Below are positions 1-6,000 of a stretch of 6,000 nucleotides of DNA, piece by piece. A program made the position numbers and the translations under genes. Under the pieces are notes generated by a model. It was given only the letters and a program-made list of their open reading frames with translations. It searched no databases and was not told where the DNA came from. Source of the DNA: Pyrinomonadaceae bacterium. GTDB taxonomy: Bacteria > Acidobacteriota > Blastocatellia > Pyrinomonadales > Pyrinomonadaceae. The stretch spans positions 1 through 6,000 of the forward strand of contig JACCRA010000287.1 in assembly GCA_013813825.1 (NCBI GenBank), written 5' to 3'. Every line of letters begins with the position of its first letter. Within the stretch, counting starts at the first letter, position 1.

Positions 1-2
1 AT

Positions 3-938
3 GAGAAAGTTTCCGATTCAAAAGACGAGCGCACCGGACTTCCTATTTATTCCCTTTACGGCGAGACGCGCCGCCCGAAGGCGGAACAACTCAAAGATTT
101 AGACGCGCTCGTTTTTGACATTCAAGATATCGGCGCGCGCTTCTACACTTACATCTCGACGCTCGGCTACGTGATGGAAGAAGCGGCGAAACTGAAGCTG
201 CCCGTCTTCGTCCTCGACCGCCCGAACCCAATAGGCGGCACGGATGTAGAAGGCGCCATCGCCGACGCGGATAAACTCTCCTTCACCGCCTATCACACGA
301 TCCCTGTCCGGCACGGCATGACAATCGGCGAACTCGCGCGCCTCTTTAACGGCGAGCGCAAAATCAATTGCGATCTGCGCGTCGTCGAGATGCAGGGGTG
401 GCGGCGCACGATGTGGTTCGATCAAACGAATCTCACATGGGTCAATCCATCGCCAAACATGCGCAGCCTCACGGAAGCGACTTTGTACCCCGGCATCGGC
501 TTACTCGAAACAACAAATCTTTCGGTCGGGCGCGGCACAGACACGCCCTTTGAAGTCGTCGGCGCGCCGTATCTTGACGGCCAAAAACTGGCGGCCGCAT
601 TAAACAAACGAAACTTAACGGGCGTGCGCTTCGTGCCCGTGCGCTTCACGCCGCGCGCCTCCGTCTTCAAAGATCAAGAGTGCGGTGGCATCAACATCAT
701 TATTACCGATCGCGCGCAGTTCAAACCTGTGCTGACGGGAATTGAGATTGCCACCGCGTTGAGAAAACTTTATCCGGCGGAGTGGAAGGTTGATGGTTAC
801 TTACGATTGCTCGTCAACGCCGAAACGCTCTCACGCCTCAAGCGCGGCGCCGCGCCTAAGACAATCGCCGATTCGTGGGACAACGCTGCGTTTGATGAAT
901 TCCGTCGCGCGCGGGAGCGTGCGGTGCTCTACAAGTAG
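3..938 (+). CDS. namZ: NamZ-like exo-beta-N-acetylmuramidase (DUF1343, GH171), C-terminal part
   Basis: The open frame runs in from the left edge with no stop, giving 311 residues of the usual roughly 400, so about the first quarter is outside the window. The family removes non-reducing-end MurNAc from peptidoglycan fragments and takes part in cell-wall turnover and recycling. Family signatures seen, numbered from base 3: GLPIYSLYGETRRP at 12-25, DALVFDIQDIGARFYTYIS at 34-52, LDRPNPIGG at 71-79, HGMT at 104-107, NPSPNM at 148-153, ETTN at 169-172 and GRGTDTPFE at 176-184, followed by GAPYLDG. The GTG at 171 is not the start: all conserved sequence from residue 12 to 56 lies before it. The stop is TAG at 936-938. 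No signal peptide can be judged because the N-terminus is missing, so cellular location is unknown. The next gene starts 43 bases downstream on the same strand. The family call is firm. Activity on MurNAc is inferred from characterised members such as B. subtilis NamZ. Confidence 0.93.
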   Translation, partial: EKVSDSKDERTGLPIYSLYGETRRPKAEQLKDLDALVFDIQDIGARFYTYISTLGYVMEEAAKLKLPVFVLDRPNPIGGTDVEGAIADADKLSFTAYHTIPVRHGMTIGELARLFNGERKINCDLRVVEMQGWRRTMWFDQTNLTWVNPSPNMRSLTEATLYPGIGLLETTNLSVGRGTDTPFEVVGAPYLDGQKLAAALNKRNLTGVRFVPVRFTPRASVFKDQECGGINIIITDRAQFKPVLTGIEIATALRKLYPAEWKVDGYLRLLVNAETLSRLKRGAAPKTIADSWDNAAFDEFRRARERAVLYK

Positions 939-969
939 GTCGAGAAAGTTTGGTAAACCAACAACATAA

Positions 970-975
970 AGAGGA
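970..975 (+). promoter_or_regulatory. Ribosome binding site of the first receptor gene
   Basis: AGAGGA lies 6 bases before ATG 982, a good Shine-Dalgarno match and spacing. It supports 982, not GTG 1182, as the real translation start. The same AGGAATTA string recurs before the second receptor gene at 5871-5878. Confidence 0.7.
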
Positions 976-981
976 ATTATC

Positions 982-1185
982 ATGCCAGAGACTAATGTTC
1001 GCACAACCCCCATTTCCCTAGCGACAATTGTCTTCGCCGTCGCCCTGTGGGTAATCCCCGCTGCCACATTCGCGCAGACCGTCAGCGGCACAATGCAGGG
1101 CACGGTTATTGACACGAACGGCGCTGTTCTTTCCGGCGTTACAGTTACAATAAAAATAGCGAGACCGGACAGGAGCGTACCGTGA
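982..1185 (+). CDS. 5' part of frameshifted Oar-like TonB-dependent receptor (signal peptide and start of carboxypeptidase-regulatory-like domain)
   Basis: This 67-codon frame is the true beginning of the receptor gene that continues at 1182-4322. It starts at ATG 982 behind a good ribosome binding site (AGAGGA at 970-975, 6 bases before ATG). Residues 1-31 form a signal peptide: one Arg at 7, a hydrophobic stretch at 11-28, and an ATFA|Q cleavage site after Ala31. Next comes the first strand set of a CarboxypepD_reg-like domain (VSGTMQGTVIDTNGAVLSGVTVTIK). After Lys58 the frame reads nonsense (IARPDRSVP) and stops at TGA 1183-1185. In the -1 frame the same bases read NSETGQERTVTTNDEGFF, the normal continuation of this domain. 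Only residues 1-58 are therefore meaningful. The cause is either a one-base loss in the A-run at 1152-1156 or slippage there. It is not an independent small gene. Confidence 0.8.
   Translation: MPETNVRTTPISLATIVFAVALWVIPAATFAQTVSGTMQGTVIDTNGAVLSGVTVTIKIARPDRSVP
1152..1156 (+). other. Frameshift site in A5 run of the receptor gene
   Basis: The upstream frame reads ATA AAA at 1150-1155 and then goes off-family. The downstream family frame resumes with AAT at 1155-1157, a -1 shift. One extra A in the run (AAAAAA instead of AAAAA) would restore ITIKNSETGQER without any other change. The position of the shift is therefore fixed to within a few bases by protein similarity on both sides. A sequencing or assembly error, a genuine inactivating mutation, or a single-tRNA slip on A AAA ATA would all look the same here. 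Five As is short for efficient programmed slippage, and I see no obvious stimulatory hairpin just downstream. Confidence 0.85.
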
Positions 1186-4100
1186 CGACGAACGACGAGG
1201 GATTCTTCGCCGCCACGTACCTGCCGCTCGGCAAGTATAATGTCACCGCCGCGCTCGGCGGATTTGGCATCGTCGTGCAGGAAGGCGTTGACGTTCCGCT
1301 CAACCAAACCATCGTCACAGACTTTACGCTCAACCCCACAGTTACGGAGCAAGTCACAATCATCAACGAAACTGCGCCGATCAACACGACGAACGCACAG
1401 ATCGCCGGATCGCTCACGGCGCAGCAGATCATTGACCGGCCTGTTTTTAATCAAGGCAATTTCCTGACGCTCGCCGAGACTTTCACCGGCTTTCAGGAAA
1501 ACCCGACGGCCGGGCAGAATAACCCGACGCTCTCTTCCGGCTCGTCCATCAACTTCAACGGCACGGGGACGCGCGGCGCGACCTTCCAGATCAACGGCGT
1601 CAACAACGACGATTCGTCCGAGAACCAGAACCGGCAGGGGGCGTCGCTCTCGACCATCCGCGAATTCCAAGTTATCACCAACAACTTCACCGCCGAGTTC
1701 GGGCGCGGCTACGGCGCGGTCGTGCTCGTCCAAACCAAGTCGGGCACAAACAACTTTAACGGCGATGTCTATCTCTACCATAACAACAGCTCGCTCAACG
1801 CCAACAACGTTAACGCCAACACCGCCAGATTGCCCAAGGCGGTCAACCGCACGAACCAGTACGGCTTTACCTTCGGCTTCCCGCTTGCCAAAAACAACCT
1901 CTTCGGCTTCGTGAGCTTCGACCAGCGGCGCTTCAGCGGCGCGCAGTCAAACCCCTACACGCGCGATGTCTTTCTTGCCAACGAGCGCGACGGAAGTCTG
2001 TTCTTTAGAACGACGCCGGCCAATAACACACCCGCGAACCGCGCCTTCGTCGAATCCGTGATCGCGCGCTTCCCGGCAAGCCTCACGCCGAACGATCCGC
2101 GCAGCACGCGCACCTACACCGGGCAGGTCGGCTTCAACTGGCCGGACGAAGATTACTCAGGGCGGCTGGATTGGACGCCGCGCTCGTCCGACACCGTTTT
2201 CGCGCGCTGGCAGTACACGCGGCAGAAGCGTGAGAACGAAGACATCATCCTCGGCGAAACGACGGGGCAGAACAACAAACAGCAGAACATCGGCCTCACG
2301 TGGACGCACGTTTTCTCAGGTCAGACGGTCGGCGAGTTCCGCTACGGGTTGGGATTGCGCACCACACTCGTCGGCATCAAGGCGGGCAACGACACGCCGA
2401 TCATCCGCTTCGGGGCCAGCCCCGTGGCAGGCTCGATCATCGGTAACGCCGGGGCGTTTCCGATCAATCGCTACCAAACGGACAATCAGTTCGTCTACAA
2501 CCTCTCGACGCTCGCCGCAAGCAACCATTTCCTCAAGATGGGCACGGACATTCGCCGCCAACAACTCGACGATTTCGCCGACAACTTCTCGCGCGGTTTC
2601 TACACTTTCGGCGCGACCTGCGGCGGCACAAATTACGGCACGTCCTACAACGCCTTCCTCAACGGCTGTGTGACCACGTTCCAGAAAGGCTTCGGCCCGT
2701 TCTTCCTTGAAAACAGAATCAACGAGTCAAACTTCTACTTTGAGGACAACTGGAAGGTGCGTCCGAATCTGACGCTTAACTTGGGCGCGCGCTACGAGTA
2801 CGTCTCCGCCCCGCGTGAAGCCGAAGGGCGCATTGATTATGGCTTCGGGGCGGACAAGAACAACATCGAGCCGCGCGTCGGATTCGCCTACAGCCCCGGC
2901 TTCGAGAAAGGATTTTGGGCGCGCGTGTTCGGCGGCCCCGGCAACTCCTCGATCCGCGCCGGCTACGGCATCTATCACGGTCGCCTCTTCCAATCTGTCT
3001 TCTCGCAATCCGGCGCGACCGTGCGCTTCAATCCGCCGAACGCGATCCTCTTCTCGGTCAGCAACAGCAGTAACCTCGCCGATCCGACCAACGGATTTGT
3101 CTTCACGCCGGGGCCGCAGATCATCCGGCACGCCGAAGCGTACGTTGATCCGAACCTCGAAATGCCCTACACGCAACAGTGGAATCTGAGCTTCGAGCGC
3201 CAAATGCCGTTTCGCTCCGCCCTACGCTTAAGCTACACGGGCAATCGCGGCATCGGACTGCTGCGCTTCGCGCAAGAGAACCTGCCGCTCACCGGCGATG
3301 TCCTCGTCGCCAATGCCCCGAACAACGCTCCTACTGTGCTCTACACCGCCGCGCAACGGACGAACCCTCTGCTCGCGGTTGACGTTCGCGGTCAAACGCT
3401 CAGGCTCGCCGCCGATCCTCAATGTGCGGGGACGGGGCTGCCCGGCGTCCCCGTCACCGAGCTTTGTCCGCGAGCCGTGCCGCTCGGCCCCCTTGAGTAC
3501 AGCGTGCGCGTCCCGCGCCTCAACGAGCGCCGTCCCGACCCGCGCTTTACCACCAATGTTCTTGTCAGCAACAACACGTGGAGCTACTATCACGGGCTTC
3601 AAGTCGAATGGAACAAGAAATTGAGTCGCGGACTCACGTTCCAGATGGCTTACACGCTGGGCAAAGCTATTGACACGACTTCTGAAGCGACATTCGTTGG
3701 CGCAGGGGATTCAAACGTTCTCGGCCCGAACGCGCGGCTCTCGCGCGGTCTTTCGCGCTTTGACTCGCGTCATCGCTTTACCCTTTTCAGCACCTACGAA
3801 CTTCCTTTCTTCCGCACGCAAGAAGGTTTCGTGGGGCAGGCGCTGGGCGGCTGGAACGTCTCGATGGTGATGAAACTCGCGTCGGGCACTCCCTTCACCG
3901 TCACCAACAGCCTCGGCTTCGGCGACTTAAACTTTGACGGATTCACCGAGTTGCGCCCGGCGCTCGCCGATCCGTCTGTTCTCTACGGTCGCATCAACGA
4001 TCCGGATACCTCGCAGCAACTCCTTCCGCGCGAAGCCTTCCGCTCACCAACGGTTGATGACTATGATTGTTGTATCGCCGGGCGTAACACGTTCTTTACG

Positions 4101-4322
4101 GCTGGCGTGCGGAACTTCGACTTCGGAATTTACAAAAACTTCCGAATGCCGTTTGAAGGGCAAAGACTTCTTTTCCGCGTCGATCTCTTCAACGCCTTCA
4201 ATCGCGTGCACTACGGATTCCCGGTCGCTGATTTAGCCAATGTAAACTTCGGGCGCATTCTAGGCACAGCCGTGCAGTACAACCCGCGTAACGTCCAATT
4301 TTCTTTGCGCTATCAGTTCTGA
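1182..4322 (+). CDS. Oar-like TonB-dependent outer-membrane receptor, main body (5' end is at 982, joined through a frameshift)
   Basis: The frame is really continuous from AAT at 1155. Joined to ATG 982 it gives a 1113-residue protein, normal for the Oar-like family (about 1000-1250). Such receptors sit in the outer membrane and take up or bind large substrates using TonB energy; the ligand here is unknown. Order in joined numbering: signal peptide 1-31; CarboxypepD_reg-like domain about 33-115; plug about 132-252, with INGVNNDDS at 204-212 and EFQVITNNFTAEFGRGYGA from 228; then a long beta-barrel with repeated aromatic strands, for example DNWKVRPNLTLNLGARYEY near 588. It ends NVQFSLRYQF, with the terminal Phe typical of outer-membrane barrels. 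The barrel holds the only six cysteines (547, 563, 815, 829, 1030, 1031). The GTG at 1182 is the start a gene finder would choose, but it would remove the signal peptide and half a domain. The GHL10 gene begins 75 bases downstream. Confidence 0.92.
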   Translation: MTTNDEGFFAATYLPLGKYNVTAALGGFGIVVQEGVDVPLNQTIVTDFTLNPTVTEQVTIINETAPINTTNAQIAGSLTAQQIIDRPVFNQGNFLTLAETFTGFQENPTAGQNNPTLSSGSSINFNGTGTRGATFQINGVNNDDSSENQNRQGASLSTIREFQVITNNFTAEFGRGYGAVVLVQTKSGTNNFNGDVYLYHNNSSLNANNVNANTARLPKAVNRTNQYGFTFGFPLAKNNLFGFVSFDQRRFSGAQSNPYTRDVFLANERDGSLFFRTTPANNTPANRAFVESVIARFPASLTPNDPRSTRTYTGQVGFNWPDEDYSGRLDWTPRSSDTVFARWQYTRQKRENEDIILGETTGQNNKQQNIGLTWTHVFSGQTVGEFRYGLGLRTTLVGIKAGNDTPIIRFGASPVAGSIIGNAGAFPINRYQTDNQFVYNLSTLAASNHFLKMGTDIRRQQLDDFADNFSRGFYTFGATCGGTNYGTSYNAFLNGCVTTFQKGFGPFFLENRINESNFYFEDNWKVRPNLTLNLGARYEYVSAPREAEGRIDYGFGADKNNIEPRVGFAYSPGFEKGFWARVFGGPGNSSIRAGYGIYHGRLFQSVFSQSGATVRFNPPNAILFSVSNSSNLADPTNGFVFTPGPQIIRHAEAYVDPNLEMPYTQQWNLSFERQMPFRSALRLSYTGNRGIGLLRFAQENLPLTGDVLVANAPNNAPTVLYTAAQRTNPLLAVDVRGQTLRLAADPQCAGTGLPGVPVTELCPRAVPLGPLEYSVRVPRLNERRPDPRFTTNVLVSNNTWSYYHGLQVEWNKKLSRGLTFQMAYTLGKAIDTTSEATFVGAGDSNVLGPNARLSRGLSRFDSRHRFTLFSTYELPFFRTQEGFVGQALGGWNVSMVMKLASGTPFTVTNSLGFGDLNFDGFTELRPALADPSVLYGRINDPDTSQQLLPREAFRSPTVDDYDCCIAGRNTFFTAGVRNFDFGIYKNFRMPFEGQRLLFRVDLFNAFNRVHYGFPVADLANVNFGRILGTAVQYNPRNVQFSLRYQF

Positions 4323-4338
4323 TGTGCGCGTGCTGAGA

Positions 4339-4370
4339 TGTCCGGGCGGGAGCGACGGCTCCCCCCGACA
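4339..4370 (+). terminator. Strong GC-rich hairpin between receptor and GHL10 genes; possible terminator or processing site
   Basis: The arms are TGT, CGGG and GGGAGC on the left (4339-4353) and GCTCCC, CCCG and ACA on the right (4358-4370), around a GACG loop at 4354-4357. That is 13 base pairs, with single unpaired Cs at 4342 and 4347. It begins 17 bases after the receptor stop codon. No run of Ts follows (TACTACTTTG), so it is not a classical intrinsic terminator. It may instead protect the upstream mRNA end, lower read-through into the next gene, or be a copy of a dispersed palindromic repeat. Structure confidence is high; function is uncertain. Confidence 0.4.
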
Positions 4371-4389
4371 TACTACTTTGCAGATTGGT

Positions 4390-4394
4390 AGGAG
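4390..4394 (+). promoter_or_regulatory. Ribosome binding site of the GHL10 gene
   Basis: AGGAG ends only 3 bases before GTG 4398, tighter than usual. An in-frame TAG at 4389-4391 overlaps this site, so no earlier start is possible. The next in-frame start-like codon (GTG at codon 22) would cut off the signal peptide. The GTG is therefore retained as the start, perhaps with modest initiation strength. Confidence 0.55.
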
Positions 4395-4397
4395 ATT

Positions 4398-5720
4398 GTG
4401 AAACAAGTCCAAACTCTAAGAGATATATGCCGTGTAATATCTTTTACGGGGCTAGTTTGCGTGTGGCTGCTCACGATTTCCGCACACGGGCAAAAAAGCG
4501 CGACTGCTGCCGCCGCCTTACCGGGGGGTGCTGCGCCGCCCGTCGGTGAGGTGCGTGCGTTGTGGGTGGTGCGCACCACGCTCACTTCGCCGGAAAAGAT
4601 TCGCCTGATGACCGAGCGGGCGCAGTCCGGCGGGTTCAATACGATCATCGTTCAGGTGCGCGGGCGCGGCGATGCGTATTACCGCTCGCGCTGGGAGCCG
4701 CGCGCCGACGCCTTGAAAGATCAACCGCCGGGCTTCGATCCGCTCGCCACCACGATCAGCGAGGGGAAGCGGCGCGGACTGCAGATTCATGCATGGATCA
4801 ACACGAGCTTGCTCGCCAACCTTGACGATCTGCCCGTTGAGCGAGCGCACGTTTACAACGCGCACCCGGAGTGGCTCGCCGTGCCGCGCGCCGTCGCCGC
4901 CGAACTCTACCCGATGTCGCCTGCCGATCAGCGTTACCGCGCGCGCATCGTCGAATGGTCGAAGGCGAATCGCAGCGAACTCGAAGGCGTCTACACCAGC
5001 CCGTCCAACCCGGCGGTGCGCGAGCACCTCTATTCGATCTGGATGGACATACTTGAGCGTTACGACGTGGACGGACTCCATTTCGATTACGTGCGGCTTG
5101 CCAGCCCAGATTTTGATTACAGTCGCACCTCGCTCGACCGTTTCCGCGAATGGCTAGAGCCGCGTCTAGGCGCGGGCGAACGCCGCCTGCTCGCTCAGTC
5201 CCTCAAAAACAATCCGCTTGCCGCCGCCGACGCCTATCAAGAAGAGTACGCAAACTTTCAGCGTGGGCAGATCACCGCACTCGTCGAGCGCATCTATCAC
5301 GGAGTTAAGAAGCGGCGAGCCGGCGTTGTTGTTTCCGCCGCCGTCTTCGCTAACGACGAGAACGCCTACACGCGACGTTTTCAAGATTGGCGACGCTGGC
5401 TCCAGATGGGCATCCTCGATGTCGTCTGCCCGATGGCTTACACGCCCGACACGGAAATATTCAGGAAACAGATCGAGGTGGCGAGCGCGGCGGCTCACGC
5501 CGCCGGGCGGCGCGTGTGGGCCGGAATCGGTGCGTATCGCATTCCGGCAGAGTCGGCAGTTGAAAAGATAGAGGTCGCGCGCTCGCTTAAAGCCGACGGC
5601 GTGATCCTTTTCTCTTACGACTTTACGACGACGACGGGCGCGCTCAATCCATCGGGCGACTACTTGAACCGCGTGCGGCGTGGCGCGTTCGAGACGCGCA
5701 ATCAACCGCCGTCACAGTAG
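4398..5720 (+). CDS. Exported GHL10 (DUF187, COG1649) glycoside hydrolase-like protein, DigH/YddW type
   Basis: This 440-residue protein matches the usual family length of about 440. The N-terminus looks like a Sec signal (Lys2, Arg8, Arg12, hydrophobic 13-27, likely cleavage near AHG|Q at 31-32), followed by a low-complexity Ala/Gly/Pro linker at 35-49. The GHL10 barrel then starts with VRALWV at 52-57. Further signatures are NTIIVQVRGRGDAYY at 81-95, HAWIN at 131-135, HPEW at 156-159, DGLHFDYVRLA at 225-235, CPMAY at 344-348, WAGIGAY at 374-380 and FSYD at 405-408. The acidic residues Asp225 and Asp230 and the HAWIN strand are candidate active-site positions, judged from conservation only. 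E. coli DigH cuts peptide-free peptidoglycan glycan strands in the cell envelope, so a periplasmic or surface cell-wall role is likely but not proven; other members may use other glycans. Unlike the E. coli lipoprotein, no lipobox is evident (Cys21 is preceded by GLV). It sits between two receptor genes. Confidence 0.88.
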   Translation: MKQVQTLRDICRVISFTGLVCVWLLTISAHGQKSATAAAALPGGAAPPVGEVRALWVVRTTLTSPEKIRLMTERAQSGGFNTIIVQVRGRGDAYYRSRWEPRADALKDQPPGFDPLATTISEGKRRGLQIHAWINTSLLANLDDLPVERAHVYNAHPEWLAVPRAVAAELYPMSPADQRYRARIVEWSKANRSELEGVYTSPSNPAVREHLYSIWMDILERYDVDGLHFDYVRLASPDFDYSRTSLDRFREWLEPRLGAGERRLLAQSLKNNPLAAADAYQEEYANFQRGQITALVERIYHGVKKRRAGVVVSAAVFANDENAYTRRFQDWRRWLQMGILDVVCPMAYTPDTEIFRKQIEVASAAAHAAGRRVWAGIGAYRIPAESAVEKIEVARSLKADGVILFSYDFTTTTGALNPSGDYLNRVRRGAFETRNQPPSQ

Positions 5721-5882
5721 TTATGTTGGGTAGTTGCAACCTGAGTTTGCAGGCGACAAAATATGAGCAATGATAAATGCGCAGGTCTGCCAACCCGCGT
5801 GCTTCGCTTTACAGGTAGAGCGACATGTGAACGCTCGACAAAATCTTCGGTAATCCTTCAACTAAGGAAAAGGAATTACGCT
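5721..5882 (+). promoter_or_regulatory. Intergenic leader of the second receptor gene; probable promoter region, elements not resolved
   Basis: This is the longest gap in the window and more AT-rich than its surroundings, so a promoter for the downstream receptor is plausible. A weak sigma-70-like pair could be TTGCAG (5747-5752) with TGATAA (5771-5776), spaced 18. The match is poor and is offered only as a candidate. A small inverted repeat, TGCAA/TTGCA (5735-5739 and 5747-5751, 7-base loop), overlaps the -35 candidate. A second, GAGCG/CGCTC, lies at 5818-5822 and 5832-5836. Neither is followed by a T-run, so no terminator for the GHL10 gene is visible. Confidence 0.25.
5871..5874 (+). promoter_or_regulatory. 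Ribosome binding site that decides the start of the second receptor gene
   Basis: AGGA within AAGGAAAAGGAA lies 8 bases before ATG 5883. The frame is also open back to an ATG at 5763 without a stop, but no comparable site precedes that codon. Starting at 5883 places the signal peptide directly at the N-terminus. Confidence 0.65.
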
Positions 5883-6000
5883 ATGACACTTTGTTTCAAA
5901 AATCTATTTAGCACCGCGCTCATCGCGCTCTGCTTCGGCTTCCTTGTCCCCGCAGGTTTCGCGCAGGAGACGACCGGCACGATCACGGGAAGCATTACAG
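5883..6000 (+). CDS. N-terminus of a second Oar-like TonB-dependent receptor (runs off right edge)
   Basis: Only 39 codons are in the window. Residues 1-27 form a signal peptide (Lys6, hydrophobic 8-24, cleavage GFA|Q after Ala27). The mature start, QETTGTITGSIT, is the characteristic opening of a CarboxypepD_reg-like domain and parallels QTVSGTMQGTVID in the receptor that starts at 982. The architecture predicts a plug and large beta-barrel beyond 6000, but that cannot be seen here. Other secreted proteins also begin with this domain, so the receptor call rests partly on the neighbouring paralogue. It lies 162 bases after the GHL10 stop codon on the same strand. Confidence 0.72.
   Translation, partial: MTLCFKNLFSTALIALCFGFLVPAGFAQETTGTITGSIT

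Noticed and set aside
1..102. ATG at position 1 opening a 33-codon frame
   Set aside because: It is out of frame with the conserved NamZ-like sequence, which occupies the same bases.
171..938. NamZ-like gene starting at GTG 171 as a complete 255-residue protein
   Set aside because: Highly conserved DUF1343 sequence continues upstream in the same frame to the window edge, so this is an internal codon of a gene cut by the edge.
3..951. GAGAAAGTTT found at 3-12 and again at 942-951, bracketing the NamZ-like fragment
   Set aside because: It is only 10 bases, one copy is within coding sequence, and there is no mobile gene or inverted end. Most likely chance.
950..961. TTGGT-AA-ACCAA inverted repeat between the NamZ-like and receptor genes
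   Set aside because: The loop would be 2 bases and the stem AT-containing and short, with no T-run. It is too weak to call a terminator or an operator.
831..1781. Long minus-strand open frame of 316 codons
   Set aside because: It lies opposite two well-supported genes, spans their intergenic gap and the frameshift, and its Arg/Val-rich translation has no family signature. It is a GC-bias shadow.
2230..2673. Plus-strand open frame of 147 codons inside the receptor barrel
   Set aside because: Ser/Arg/Thr-rich translation typical of a shifted frame of a GC-rich gene. The overlapping receptor frame is well supported.
4518..5081. Minus-strand open frame of 187 codons opposite the GHL10 gene
   Set aside because: Its translation shows no recognisable domain, while the + strand frame carries every GHL10 signature.

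Overview
The window looks like a piece of a GC-rich Gram-negative chromosome. The best guess is Acidobacteriota, possibly Blastocatellia. Two features support this: very large Oar-type TonB-dependent receptors that begin with a carboxypeptidase-regulatory-like domain, which these genomes carry in many copies, and base and codon use typical of that group. The phylum assignment is an inference from gene style, because the window has no rRNA or other marker gene.

All recognisable genes lie on the + strand. From left to right: (1) the C-terminal ~311 residues of a DUF1343/NamZ-type exo-N-acetylmuramidase (GH171), entering from the left edge and ending at 938. (2) After 43 bases, an Oar-like TonB-dependent outer-membrane receptor (982-4322). 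It is split by an apparent one-base deletion in an A-run at 1152-1156; restoring the frame gives one 1113-residue protein. (3) After 75 bases that hold a strong GC-rich hairpin, a 440-residue exported GHL10/DUF187 glycoside hydrolase-like protein (4398-5720) of the E. coli DigH (YddW) type. (4) After 162 bases, the first 39 codons of a second Oar-like receptor (5883 to the right edge).

Two of the four genes belong to families that cut peptidoglycan glycan strands: NamZ removes terminal MurNAc, and DigH acts on peptide-free glycan strands. They are interleaved with two outer-membrane receptors, all co-directional. A plausible reading is a locus for turnover or scavenging of cell-wall glycan, with the receptors importing products or binding glycan. 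This is inference from adjacency; many Oar-like receptors have no known substrate and are scattered around these genomes.

There are no tRNAs, rRNAs, CRISPR arrays, insertion sequences or long repeats. No gap between genes exceeds 300 bases. I see no clearly undescribed system; the most checkable anomaly is the frameshift near the start of the first receptor gene.
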